Assembly: GCF_900100735.1 (NCBI RefSeq)
Contig: NZ_FNCJ01000002.1
Span: 496,001-560,000 of the forward strand
Length of the DNA: 64,000 nucleotides
Direction: 5' to 3'
Origin: Paraburkholderia phenazinium
Lineage (GTDB): Bacteria > Pseudomonadota > Gammaproteobacteria > Burkholderiales > Burkholderiaceae
Shown: one piece after another, positions 44,275-52,601 of the stretch
Layout: each line of letters opens with the position of its first letter
Numbering within the stretch: the stretch's first letter is position 1
Made by a program: the position numbers and the translations under genes
The notes under the pieces: generated by a model
The model's database searches: none
Told to the model about the DNA's origin: nothing
The model's input: only the letters and a program-made list of their open reading frames with translations

Positions 44275-44490
44275 ATGAGAAAAAATCGTTCCATCGCGAC
44301 CGGGATGGCCATGCTGTTCACGGTGACTGCCATGCTCGGATGCGGCGACATGTCCCACCGGGATGCCGACACGGTAGTCGGCGCGGGGGTGGGCGGCGTC
44401 GCAGGTGCCGTCCTGACGGGCGGCAGTCCCCTGGGCACGGTCGGCGGCGCTGCCGTCGGTGGTGTCGTTGGCAATCAGGTCGGGAAATAG
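44275..44490 (+). CDS. Glycine-zipper lipoprotein (osmotically inducible type)
   Basis: This 71-residue lipoprotein has a signal peptide ending in the lipobox LGC and a Gly-rich zipper (VVGAGVGGVAGAVLTGG, GGAAVGGVVGNQVGK), the two-helix glycine-zipper found in OsmB-like outer-membrane proteins. It may strengthen or modulate the outer membrane under stress. Its 3' end overlaps that of the AI-2E transporter gene on the other strand by 16 bases. Confidence 0.85.
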   Translation: MRKNRSIATGMAMLFTVTAMLGCGDMSHRDADTVVGAGVGGVAGAVLTGGSPLGTVGGAAVGGVVGNQVGK

Positions 44491-46460
44491 TCCGGCCGAG
44501 TCTCTGGGGCGATCGCACCGGCCGCCCTTGTCGAGGCAAGGCAAGCGCTGACCATATCCCGAACAGACGTGGCATAGTGGTCGGCGCCGATCGCACCCTG
44601 GAGATCCTTGCTCCACTCATCCGTATCGCCCGCCGACCAGAGACCCACCACGATCGATGCGTCCGGCAGGCGCTGTCGCAGGCGCCGCAGCAGGTAGCGC
44701 AGGTGTGACGGAATCCCGTCTATGTTCAGATAGAAAATGCACACGATGGTCGCCGCGGTGAGCTCGAGACTGTCGATCTGCGCACGCGACGCCGCATCGT
44801 GCGGGACCACCCGGCAATCGCGGTTATGCTTTCCCAGCACCTGAACGAGCATGGACGAGGCCAACTCGTCGAGCGGTCCTCGTCCGGCTATACAAAGAAC
44901 CCGATTGCCTTCGCGCTCTGCCAGCGTAGCTTGCTCGTTCATCTGCGGGGTGGCAGGGGCGGCTTGCGGGCGCGGTGTGTCTTGCGTAACCGCGGACGGC
45001 GCCAACGCCCCCCAGTTGTCGTCGGCATTGACGGGCGCGGGATCGATATCTGCGAAGCCGTCCAGGCCCTCGATGAGGTCGTTCACCGTGGTCTGAATCC
45101 GCATCAGTTGTGCGGCAGTGACGCCGCCTCGCATGACGTCGTTGGCGGCGAGCTGCAATCCTTTGACTGCGACCTCATCGTAATAGGCGGAGAGCGAGCG
45201 ATCGCGTAGCAGTACTTCGGCTTGCTCCAGTGCTTCGTCCGGGTCGCCGGCGAGTGCGCGCTGGTAGAAATTTTCGATTGGAGTCAGCGCCGGCTGGTCG
45301 CCGAGCAACACGTCGAGAAATTCGAGCCTCGCAACATGGCGCCCCAGAACGAGAACGCAGAGCGTCAGCGGGGTGGACAGGATCAGCCCGACGGGCCCCC
45401 AGATCCAGCTCCAGAAGATTGCCGCCACGACCACCGAAAACGGGGAAAGGCCAGTGCTATGACCGTAGAGCAGGGGCTCGACCACCTGACCGACCAGCAG
45501 CTCGACGGTCAGGAAGAGGGCCAGCGACCAGATCGCCATCGACCACCCGGGGCTGACTGCGGCGGCAAGTGCCGTAGCCAGAAGGGCCGAGATCCAGATG
45601 CCCACGTAGGGGACCAGGCGCAACAGGGCAGCGAGAATGCCCCACAGTATGGGGCTCGGTACGCCGATGAAGAACAGGCCCGCGCCGATTACCACGCCTA
45701 CGCCGGCATTCACGCCGAGTTGCGAAACGAAATACCGGCTGAGGCGGCGCGCGGCCTCATCCATGGCGGTGGTCGTCCGATGCAGATCTCTTGACCCGAA
45801 CAGCCGGATAGCGCGATCGCGCAGGTCGTCGCGCTGCAGCAGAATGACAATGGTGACGATGAATACGATGAAGGTCGTTTCAAGCGGGCTGACAACCGGA
45901 GACAGCATGCGCCGGACCAGCTGGAAGGCGGTGGGGACCGGTTCGCGTACCTCGACCGGAACGGCGGCGGCAGGCTGGTTTGCCGGCGAAGCGGACGCGG
46001 TTCCGTGAGCGGCTTGCTGTTGATCGACGCTTACCTGTTGAAGCGCCGCGCCGGCGGCGCTTGCCAGATCGTTCAGTTTGCCGAAGGTCAGCGCGCGTGC
46101 GGCGTCGATCTTGGTTTCTATCGTCGCCTGATACCGGGGCATGCCGACTGCGAGGTCCGTCAACTGATTGGCGATCACACCGCCAAGCAAGACGATCACC
46201 GAGAGCGAAAGGAGTACAGCGAGGAGAACCGAAGCAACGTGTCCGATCCTGAGGCGAATCAGAGAATTGGCCAGCGGGGCGACGAGGAAGCTCAGCAGCA
46301 CGGCAAGCGTGACCGGAATCAGAACTTCACGCGCAAAGTAGAGACCCGCGACGACCGCCACCCCTACCGCGAAAGTGATGAGCCCCTGCATGCTGGGCGT
46401 TTCAGGAGGATCGACCTGCGTCGCTTGCCTCGTAAAACGCGGTTCGATCAGCTTGGACAT
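44475..46460 (-). CDS. AI-2E-family transporter with C-terminal cytoplasmic extension
   Basis: This 661-residue protein has the AI-2E family membrane part (about 7-8 helices, residues 25-370, with PSPILWGILAALLRLVPYVG) followed by about 280 extra residues. The extension contains a helical part and, at about 540-640, a domain resembling a B12-binding-type Rossmann fold (RVLCIAGRGPLDELASSMLVQ). Family members export small molecules or act as Na+/H+ antiporters; the AI-2 link is only for some. The ATG at 46460 is the family start. Its 3' end overlaps the lipoprotein gene. Confidence 0.85.
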   Translation of the reverse strand: MSKLIEPRFTRQATQVDPPETPSMQGLITFAVGVAVVAGLYFAREVLIPVTLAVLLSFLVAPLANSLIRLRIGHVASVLLAVLLSLSVIVLLGGVIANQLTDLAVGMPRYQATIETKIDAARALTFGKLNDLASAAGAALQQVSVDQQQAAHGTASASPANQPAAAVPVEVREPVPTAFQLVRRMLSPVVSPLETTFIVFIVTIVILLQRDDLRDRAIRLFGSRDLHRTTTAMDEAARRLSRYFVSQLGVNAGVGVVIGAGLFFIGVPSPILWGILAALLRLVPYVGIWISALLATALAAAVSPGWSMAIWSLALFLTVELLVGQVVEPLLYGHSTGLSPFSVVVAAIFWSWIWGPVGLILSTPLTLCVLVLGRHVARLEFLDVLLGDQPALTPIENFYQRALAGDPDEALEQAEVLLRDRSLSAYYDEVAVKGLQLAANDVMRGGVTAAQLMRIQTTVNDLIEGLDGFADIDPAPVNADDNWGALAPSAVTQDTPRPQAAPATPQMNEQATLAEREGNRVLCIAGRGPLDELASSMLVQVLGKHNRDCRVVPHDAASRAQIDSLELTAATIVCIFYLNIDGIPSHLRYLLRRLRQRLPDASIVVGLWSAGDTDEWSKDLQGAIGADHYATSVRDMVSACLASTRAAGAIAPETRPDYFPT

Positions 46461-46597
46461 GACTGCCGGTTCTCGCAAGTACGTTCCACTGAATAAATCT
46501 GACGCTACGCTATCGCTGGTGGCGATGCGGTACGACAGCGTACAGTGATGCTCCATCCGGCTGGTTCGTTCGGAAACCGTAAGGTTCATTGCCCGAT

Positions 46598-46608
46598 ACC
46601 GTACAGAC
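46598..46608 (+). promoter_or_regulatory. Shared-motif site C, before pgm
   Basis: ACCGTACAGAC lies 99 bases before the phosphoglucomutase start in the same orientation as the other sites. The gap 46461-46707 between the AI-2E gene and pgm otherwise shows a further degenerate CGGTACG/CGTACAG arrangement near 46528-46546 and no gene. Confidence 0.55.
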
Positions 46609-46707
46609 ATCTGCCTGTCACGCGAGAGACAGTTGTAGTCAGAAAGATAGATGCAGGCGAACCCCGAGTGTCGCCATCATGAGTTTCGACTACCAAACGA
46701 TATCGCG

Positions 46708-48375
46708 ATGAACATCAATCCCCTTGCCGGCAAACCGGCACCTCGTGAAATACTGGTCAACGTCCCGCGGCTGATCACGTCGTATTACACCGACAGGCCC
46801 GACCCCGCGATCCCGGCGCAGCGTGTCGCGTTCGGCACCTCCGGGCATCGCGGCTCGGCTTTCGCACGCAGCTTCAACGAGTGGCATGTGCTTGCCATCA
46901 CGCAGGCGATCTGCCGTTACAGGAAGCAGGAGGGTATCGACGGCCCGCTGTTTATTGGCGTCGACACCCATGCCTTGTCTGAACCCGCTTACGCAAGTGC
47001 GCTCGAGGTGCTGGCCGCCAACGGCGTTGAGGTCATGATTGCGCAAAACGGCGAATACACGCCCACGCCGGCGGTGTCGCACGCCATCGTTACGTACAAT
47101 CGCGGCCGGACTGCGGGACTGGCGGACGGTATCGTGGTGACGCCGTCACACAATCCACCGGAAAGCGGCGGTTTCAAATACAACCCGCCGAGTGGCGGCC
47201 CGGCCGACGAGATCGTGACCGGCTGGATCGAAGCGAACGCGAACGGATTGCTCGAAAGCAAGCTTGATGGCGTGCTGCGTATGTGTTTATCGAAAGCGCT
47301 GCGCGTCACGACGACGCACCGGCATGACTTCCTCAATGCCTACGTTGGCGATCTCTTCAGCGTCGTCGATATGGATGTGGTCCGAGGCGCGCCGATCCGC
47401 CTGGGCGTCGACCCGCTGGGTGGCGCCGGTGTGCACTACTGGGGGCCGATTGCCGAGCGTTATGGGTTGAACCTGAGCGTGGTCAACGACGACGTCGATC
47501 CTACTTTCCGCTTTATGAGCGTCGACTGGGATGGACGGATTCGTATGGATCCATCGTCGCCGTATGCGATGCAAACGCTGATCGACCAGAAAGATCGCTT
47601 CGATGTGGCCTTCGCGTGCGACACCGATCACGATCGCCATGGCATCGTCACGCGGCACGCCGGACTGCTGCCGCCGAATCACTATCTCGCGGTTCTGGTC
47701 GATTATCTGTATTCTCATCGCCCCCAGTGGCAGGCCCATGCGGCGGTGGGCAAAACCATCGTCAGCAGTCAGATGATCGACCGTGTGACTGAACGGCTGG
47801 GCCGGACGCTTTACGAAGTGCCGGTTGGCTTCAAGTGGTTTGTCGACGGCTTGCTCGACGGCTCGCTCGGTTTCGGCGGGGAGGAGAGCGCGGGCGCCAG
47901 TTGTCTGCGGCTCGACGGCACGGCGTGGACGACCGACAAGGATGGCATCGTACCGGCGTTGCTGGCGGCCGAGATGACGACCCGCATCGGTCGAGATCCG
48001 GCTGAGATTTACCGGGATCTGACCCAGAGGATGGGTGAGCCGGTCGAACGTCGCGTGCAAGCCGTCGCAACGGCGCAGCAGCGCGCGCTACTGGGCCGGC
48101 TTTCGCCGGTGCAGTTTCCCCATACCGAACTGGCCGGCGAACGGATCAAGCAGGTGCTCGACCGGGCTCCCGGCAATCACGCCGCCATCGGTGGCATCAA
48201 GGTGATCACGAAGAACGGCTGGTTTGCGGCACGTCCGTCAGGGACCGAAGATATCTACAAGATCTATGCGGAGAGCTTCCTCGATGAAGATCACCTGACG
48301 CGTATTGTTGAGGAAGCCCAGGCGATGGTGGATGGTACGTTTGACGAAAATGCGCTCGCCCATGAGAGCGTTTAG
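46708..48375 (+). CDS. pgm: Phosphoglucomutase (alpha-D-glucose-specific)
   Basis: This 555-residue enzyme interconverts glucose-1-phosphate and glucose-6-phosphate, linking glycolysis with glycogen, trehalose and envelope sugar synthesis. The catalytic Ser is in VTPSHNPPESGG, the metal-binding Asp residues are in ACDTDHDRHG, and the sugar-binding loop is FGGEESAGAS; the phosphate-binding loop RPSGTED is near the C-terminus. The start at 46708 gives the family N-terminus. Its stop overlaps the end of the truncated flippase gene. Confidence 0.95.
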   Translation: MNINPLAGKPAPREILVNVPRLITSYYTDRPDPAIPAQRVAFGTSGHRGSAFARSFNEWHVLAITQAICRYRKQEGIDGPLFIGVDTHALSEPAYASALEVLAANGVEVMIAQNGEYTPTPAVSHAIVTYNRGRTAGLADGIVVTPSHNPPESGGFKYNPPSGGPADEIVTGWIEANANGLLESKLDGVLRMCLSKALRVTTTHRHDFLNAYVGDLFSVVDMDVVRGAPIRLGVDPLGGAGVHYWGPIAERYGLNLSVVNDDVDPTFRFMSVDWDGRIRMDPSSPYAMQTLIDQKDRFDVAFACDTDHDRHGIVTRHAGLLPPNHYLAVLVDYLYSHRPQWQAHAAVGKTIVSSQMIDRVTERLGRTLYEVPVGFKWFVDGLLDGSLGFGGEESAGASCLRLDGTAWTTDKDGIVPALLAAEMTTRIGRDPAEIYRDLTQRMGEPVERRVQAVATAQQRALLGRLSPVQFPHTELAGERIKQVLDRAPGNHAAIGGIKVITKNGWFAARPSGTEDIYKIYAESFLDEDHLTRIVEEAQAMVDGTFDENALAHESV

Positions 48376-49145
48376 CCGCAGCCCTCGGTCGCCGCCATCG
48401 AGGCGATCGCGAAGCTGACGAATACGGTCCAGAGCGGCGGCACTTCGCCAATCGCATTGAAGGCGAGCCAGAGTGTGAAGGCATCGAGCACGAAGATGCA
48501 CAACTGGAGTGCTGCGGTCTGCAGGAGCGGGCTGGGGCTACGCAGGAGATGGGTTGGTGCAGCGGTCAGTTCCCGCAATAGGGCGGTGACGCCGAGGCAT
48601 TTGCTGACCCACGCGATCGGCCGGCGCTTGCCCCAGCGCTTGAGCCCCAGGACAGAAGCGGGAACCGCCACCGTCACCAGCACGAAAATCGTCACGCCGA
48701 TCAGCAATGGCAGGTTCATTCGGTGCTGCAGCCACAGGGTAGCGGCGCTGGCGAGCACGACGATCAGGTAGGCGATATCGTAAGACACGAGGCCGACCAG
48801 CATGGCGGCCATCGCGATCTCCGGGGGGATGTGCCTTCGAATCAGTCCGCGTACGACCAGCATCGTGCCGCTGATGCCGCCGCTCGGCAGGACCTGGTCC
48901 GTGAAGACTTTCGCCACGCCCAGCGGAACGAGGGTCCGCAGCGGCAATGGCTGCCCTGCACGATGCAACGCCTGACGCCATACGAAGGCGGCACTGATGT
49001 AGGTTCCTGCCTGCACCAGGAGCGCCGCGAGCAGCCACACAGGACGCGCCGATCGCACCAGCGCAACCATCTTTTCGAGTGAACCGAAATGCATGGCGAC
49101 GAGAATGACGGCGAGAACGCCTACGAAACCCACCACCCAAAACAT
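48372..49145 (-). pseudogene. Truncated lysylphosphatidylglycerol synthase-like/flippase membrane protein
   Basis: This 257-residue protein matches the LPG_synthase_TM/flippase-like family (six or so helices, with FTDQVLPSGGISGTMLVVRGL), but it stops at AATEGCG. Family members continue for about 60 more residues with a GPIPLGLGTFE-type segment. The break lies at about 48383, next to the pgm stop, and the two stop codons overlap (48372-48375), so a rearrangement probably cut the 3' end. The start is the ATG at 49145, the first in-frame ATG after the lipoprotein gene; an earlier start is possible. Function is doubtful. Confidence 0.75.
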
Positions 49146-49263
49146 CAGCGAGCGTAGTCGGGATGCTTTGCCGAGCAGGCCAGGCGCGATCCTGACAAGT
49201 CCTGTCTCGGTAGACGGAACCGGCCTTCCTGCCGACAGCGGGACATCGTCCGCAAGATTGAGG

Positions 49264-49425
49264 TTAATAATGGTCGTGCGCCTGATAGTCGCCGCCGCCG
49301 TGGTAATCACCACCGTGATAGTCGCCACCGTGATGGTCGCCGCCGGCCGGGACGAGGATGCACGCACTCAGGGCCGTAATCAGCGAGAGTGCGATCAGCA
49401 TCCATATACGTTTTTGGTTCTTCAT
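49264..49425 (-). CDS. Small HGGDY-repeat lipoprotein
   Basis: This 53-residue protein has a signal with lipobox LSAC (Cys22) and a mature part built of His/Gly/Asp/Tyr repeats (GGDHHGGDYHGGDYHGGG). It would be an exported peptide, perhaps metal-binding through the histidines. Read from the ATG at 49423-49425. It is one of a run of small exported genes on the minus strand. The family is not known to me. Confidence 0.7.
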   Translation of the reverse strand: MKNQKRIWMLIALSLITALSACILVPAGGDHHGGDYHGGDYHGGGDYQAHDHY

Positions 49426-49488
49426 CTCCAACCCCCTTCTGCTGCAACTTTTTTCTTGAACATCCCCAACACCGATAGCTGGCGTCGC

Positions 49489-49623
49489 TTACTTCGAGTC
49501 CTCGGCGGTGTTGTGGATGGCCTGGCCGCTTTTCGATATGTCCGTCCCCGCGCCCGCAACAGTGTTGCAGCCCGCGAGAAGAGCGCTACCGGCGATCATA
49601 AACAGAACGATGAGTCGCATCAT
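49489..49623 (-). CDS. Entericidin A/B-family lipoprotein
   Basis: This 44-residue protein has a signal peptide with lipobox LAGC followed by NTVAGAGTDISKSGQAIHN, the entericidin pattern. Entericidins are small membrane lipoproteins linked to stress and programmed death in E. coli. The start at 49621-49623 follows AGGAGG by five bases. It is too short for usual gene finders. Confidence 0.88.
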   Translation of the reverse strand: MMRLIVLFMIAGSALLAGCNTVAGAGTDISKSGQAIHNTAEDSK

Positions 49624-49689
49624 GGTGTCCTCCTGCGAAAGGTTCTGGTTACCGGCAGCGGTTGCTAGCCGGATACGTTTCCAATGAAA

Positions 49690-50001
49690 CTAGAGCGGCA
49701 GGAACAAGCTGATTCCCGGGGCCGCCTGCGGGGCATAAACAAGAGGCGGCGCATCATAGCCTTGGTAGCCATAGCCCGAATTGCCATAAGCGTGGCCATA
49801 GTGGCGATGATCGTCATGCCGGTATGCCTGGCGTGGGGCGCCGTGGCCTTGGGCATGCTGCTGGCCGCCATGATGTTCCTCTTGCGCTTGCAGAGGCGCT
49901 GCCATGACGAGGCAGGCGATCGCTACCGCGAGGCCTGATGCGCTCAAAAGTCGTGGTCTCGTCGCGCTCTTGTCAGGCGTGCGCGTGAATGAAGTTTTCA
50001 T
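49690..50001 (-). CDS. Exported His-rich small protein
   Basis: This 103-residue protein has an N-terminal signal (hydrophobic residues 22-36, cleavage near APLQAQ) and a mature region rich in His, Gly and Tyr (EEHHGGQQHAQGHG, YRHDDHRHYGHAYG). It would be periplasmic and could bind metals. It sits between the entericidin gene and a Spy/LTXXQ-like gene on the same strand. No family was recognised. Confidence 0.7.
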   Translation of the reverse strand: MKTSFTRTPDKSATRPRLLSASGLAVAIACLVMAAPLQAQEEHHGGQQHAQGHGAPRQAYRHDDHRHYGHAYGNSGYGYQGYDAPPLVYAPQAAPGISLFLPL

Positions 50002-50058
50002 GATGTATTCCTCGGTTCGGACCGGCGCCCGCGCAGCAGTGCGCGGCGCAGGTTCGGG

Positions 50059-50541
50059 TCATCCCTTCCTGGCTGCATGGTGGGTGTCGCTGCGGAAAAT
50101 CAGATCGGCATTGTGCTTCTGCGTATCCGACATGCTGTTGTAAAGCGCCTCGAAGGCCGACGTGAGCTTCTTGATGCCGTCCGCGTGAGCATCGACAACC
50201 TGGCCATAGGAGCGGAGATCGTCGACCGCGCTCATATTGTTGGCGTTAGCCGTACGGGACTGCCTGAGCGAATCCATTGTGCTGGCGTTGTCACGCATGA
50301 CTTGCGCAACGGGTTGCCAGAGAGATTCCTGGTCAGCAGTGATCTGAAGCCTCGCATGAAGGCTGTTGATGCGCGTATCGACCGGCGTATGGGTCGACAC
50401 GGTCATGGCATGCGCGCTGGGCTGAGTCTGAGCTGGCGTGGCCGCGCTTGACGACGCGGCGAACGTCGCCATGACGAGAAGCAGAACTGCGGCGAGCACA
50501 GGCACCGGCCGGCGTTGGAAAGAAGTGGTCGTGCGCTTCAT
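50059..50541 (-). CDS. LTXXQ/Spy-like periplasmic protein
   Basis: This 160-residue protein has a signal peptide (cleavage after SSSAA) and a helical mature domain with an LTXXQ-like start (LQITADQESLWQPVAQVM) and a long alpha-helical tail. The Spy/CpxP group protects or senses periplasmic proteins under envelope stress; this assignment is by weak similarity. The start at 50541 is the ATG that begins the signal peptide. It is first in the minus-strand run of small exported genes. Confidence 0.65.
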   Translation of the reverse strand: MKRTTTSFQRRPVPVLAAVLLLVMATFAASSSAATPAQTQPSAHAMTVSTHTPVDTRINSLHARLQITADQESLWQPVAQVMRDNASTMDSLRQSRTANANNMSAVDDLRSYGQVVDAHADGIKKLTSAFEALYNSMSDTQKHNADLIFRSDTHHAARKG

Positions 50542-50741
50542 GGTTTTTTCCCCTGGGAATTCGGTCATGGATCGAATCGCCTGCAAGGTACCAATGCTGT
50601 GAATGCACCGCGAGCGAATTCGTAGAACAAGTTAGTAATGCCACCATTCCAGGCCGACGTCTGTCCGATGGCGGACTTTTGTGCGCAAGCCGGTGGGATG
50701 CCGCTCTTGGAAGATAGAGATCGCATCGATGCAATGGAGTC

Positions 50742-50761
50742 CGGTACGGGACCGTACCGAC
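50742..50761. promoter_or_regulatory. Shared-motif site D as inverted repeat CGGTACGG-N2-CCGTACCG
   Basis: CGGTACGG (50742-50749) and CCGTACCG (50752-50759) are a perfect 8-bp inverted repeat, and the core ACCGTACCGAC runs 50751-50761. It is 107 bases before the desaturase start. The gap 50542-50868 has no gene. Confidence 0.65.
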
Positions 50762-50868
50762 ATGCCCGGCAGTTGCGCACATCGTGTGGTCGCGATCTGT
50801 CGTGATGGGCATGACGAGGCGCTCAAGAGGCGCGAAATACTCACGGATTCCGTAGAAAGAGGGCTAAC

Positions 50869-51939
50869 TTGTTTCGTACTTCACTGGATTTTTTCTCGAA
50901 CGGCTTGCTTGGCCTGTCGTGGTGGCAGATTGTGCTCACCACGCTGCTATTGACCCATGTGACGATTATCAGTGTGACGGTCTACCTGCACCGCTGTCAG
51001 GCGCATCGCGCGCTCGAACTGCATCCGGTTGTGAGCCACGGCTTCCGGTTCTGGCTATGGCTGACGACAGGTATGGTGACCGGCCACTGGGCGGCAGTGC
51101 ACCGCAAGCATCACGCGAAGTGCGAGACCGCTGAAGATCCTCATAGCCCGCAGGCTTATGGCATCTGGAAGGTTCTGCTCTGCGGTGCCGAGCTTTACGG
51201 TGCCGAAACCAGGAATGAAGAGACGCTGCGAAAATTCGCTTACGGCACGCCGAACGACTGGATCGAGCGGAACCTCTATGCCAGGTACCCGAACCTCGGC
51301 GTAAGCCTGCTGATGGTGCTCGACGTGGCGTTGTTTGGCATCCTCGGCGTCTCGGTATGGGCCGTCCAGATGATCTGGATTCCGTTCTGGGCGGGCGGCG
51401 TAGTCAACGGCGTAGGCCATTTTCGGGGCTACCGCAACTTCGACACGGCAGATGCGAGTACGAATGTCATTCCGTTTGGCATTCTGATCGGCGGGGAAGA
51501 GCTCCATAACAATCATCACGCCTATGCGGCATCCGCCAGGCTGTCGAACAAGTGGTACGAACTCGACATTGGCTGGATGTACATTTCTATTCTTTCAGCG
51601 CTGGGACTGGCGAAAGTCAGAAAAGTGGCGCCGAGACCGCATCTGGTCAAAGGCAAGACGGTGCTCGATGACGCCACGCTGCAGGCGGTACTGCGTAACC
51701 GCTACGAGGTCATGGCGAGCTATACGAAGGTAGCGGAACGCGTGAGCCGACAGGAGCAGGGCGACCAGAGGCTGCATATTTACGTTGAGTTGCGTGAGGA
51801 ACTCGTGGCGATGTGGGAACGCTCCAATGTCTCACGTGAGCAGTTACTCCTGCAGTTGCAGGATTGGTGCCGTCGCGCCGAACTGAGCGGGATTGACGCC
51901 ATCGAGGAGTTTTCATTGCGGCTTCGCCAGTACGCCTGA
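50869..51939 (+). CDS. Membrane fatty-acid (acyl) desaturase
   Basis: This 356-residue membrane protein has the three histidine boxes of delta-9-type acyl desaturases, HRCQAH (41-46), HRKHH (78-82) and HNNHH (213-217), plus His184, arranged around four helices. It introduces a double bond in membrane acyl chains using O2 and an electron donor, adjusting fluidity. There is no upstream ATG: the start is a TTG at 50869 after GAAAGAGGG, which is unusual. The C-terminal 100 residues are an extra helical region not essential to the family. Confidence 0.88.
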   Translation: MFRTSLDFFSNGLLGLSWWQIVLTTLLLTHVTIISVTVYLHRCQAHRALELHPVVSHGFRFWLWLTTGMVTGHWAAVHRKHHAKCETAEDPHSPQAYGIWKVLLCGAELYGAETRNEETLRKFAYGTPNDWIERNLYARYPNLGVSLLMVLDVALFGILGVSVWAVQMIWIPFWAGGVVNGVGHFRGYRNFDTADASTNVIPFGILIGGEELHNNHHAYAASARLSNKWYELDIGWMYISILSALGLAKVRKVAPRPHLVKGKTVLDDATLQAVLRNRYEVMASYTKVAERVSRQEQGDQRLHIYVELREELVAMWERSNVSREQLLLQLQDWCRRAELSGIDAIEEFSLRLRQYA

Positions 51940-51951
51940 ACGACGGCGAGA

Positions 51952-52164
51952 CTACTTCAACTCCTTGCCCCCGCCGTCGATCCCGCTTCCACTGCGCCAT
52001 ACCTGCTTGCCGCGCTCCGAGAGCCTGCCGCAACTATGCTCCGCGTCCGCCTCCGTCCCTTCCACCGCCATCTCGCCGCCTGCCTGTTCCTGCGCCTTCT
52101 GTTTCTGCTTGTGCCGCGCTGCCATGGCTTCGTCGTGCGACCTGCCTGCGTAATTCAAGGTCAT
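51952..52164 (-). CDS. Small hydrophilic hypothetical protein
   Basis: This 70-residue protein is rich in Lys, Gln, Glu and Gly (HKQKQKAQEQAGGEM), with no signal or membrane segment. A GGAG box lies upstream of the ATG at 52162-52164. It follows the MIDDQV paralogue on the same strand and may share its transcript. The function is unknown. Confidence 0.5.
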   Translation of the reverse strand: MTLNYAGRSHDEAMAARHKQKQKAQEQAGGEMAVEGTEADAEHSCGRLSERGKQVWRSGSGIDGGGKELK

Positions 52165-52176
52165 TTCGTCAACTCC

Positions 52177-52419
52177 TCAATGAGCCTGGTGGGTAGGCGT
52201 GGCTCCGGAACCTAGCCACTTTGTTGAGTGTTTCACCCACTGCTTCAGCGTTTTGTACTGGATCGCCCCAACGCCTCTCGTGTTGCTTTTCGGTGCGGCC
52301 GGCGTAGGTGCGGCCGGCGTAGGTGCAACCGGCATACCGTCATCGGTCGCGGTCTCCGCTGCTTCTCTCTGTTTCTTGCTTTCTGCTAGTTCTTCCGCAC
52401 TCACCTGGTCATCAATCAT
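52177..52419 (-). CDS. MIDDQV-type micro-protein, paralogue 2
   Basis: This 80-residue protein shares its ends with the protein at 38953-39141: MIDDQVSAEELAESKKQR at the N-terminus and LKQWVKHSTKWLGSG at the C-terminus, separated by an Ala/Pro-rich spacer (PTPAAPTPAAP). The start at 52419 is the conserved ATG. It is divergent from the H+-ATPase gene across site E of the shared motif, the same layout as paralogue 1. Confidence 0.75.
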   Translation of the reverse strand: MIDDQVSAEELAESKKQREAAETATDDGMPVAPTPAAPTPAAPKSNTRGVGAIQYKTLKQWVKHSTKWLGSGATPTHQAH

Positions 52420-52509
52420 GCTGCTCTCCCGCTGTGAGACAAACCGGTTCGCCAATCGGCGAACGCAATGCCGATTCCCATTCAGACGTTAAGCAGTATC
52501 CGCGTGGTT

Positions 52510-52531
52510 GTCTGCACGGTACCGTACCGAC
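52510..52531. promoter_or_regulatory. Shared-motif site E as a 22-bp inverted repeat, before the H+-ATPase
   Basis: The left arm GTCTGCACGGT and the right arm ACCGTACCGAC (52521-52531) are inverted complements at 9 of 11 positions, with ACGGTACCGT at the centre. It lies 70 bases before the ATPase ATG and between two divergent genes, so one dimer could control both. Confidence 0.7.
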
Positions 52532-52601
52532 CTTGCCTGCGGACCTGGCCATGCTTCCAGGAGGTGTTAGCCGGCATCGGCGCAGCACAGGAGAAGACCC
52601 C

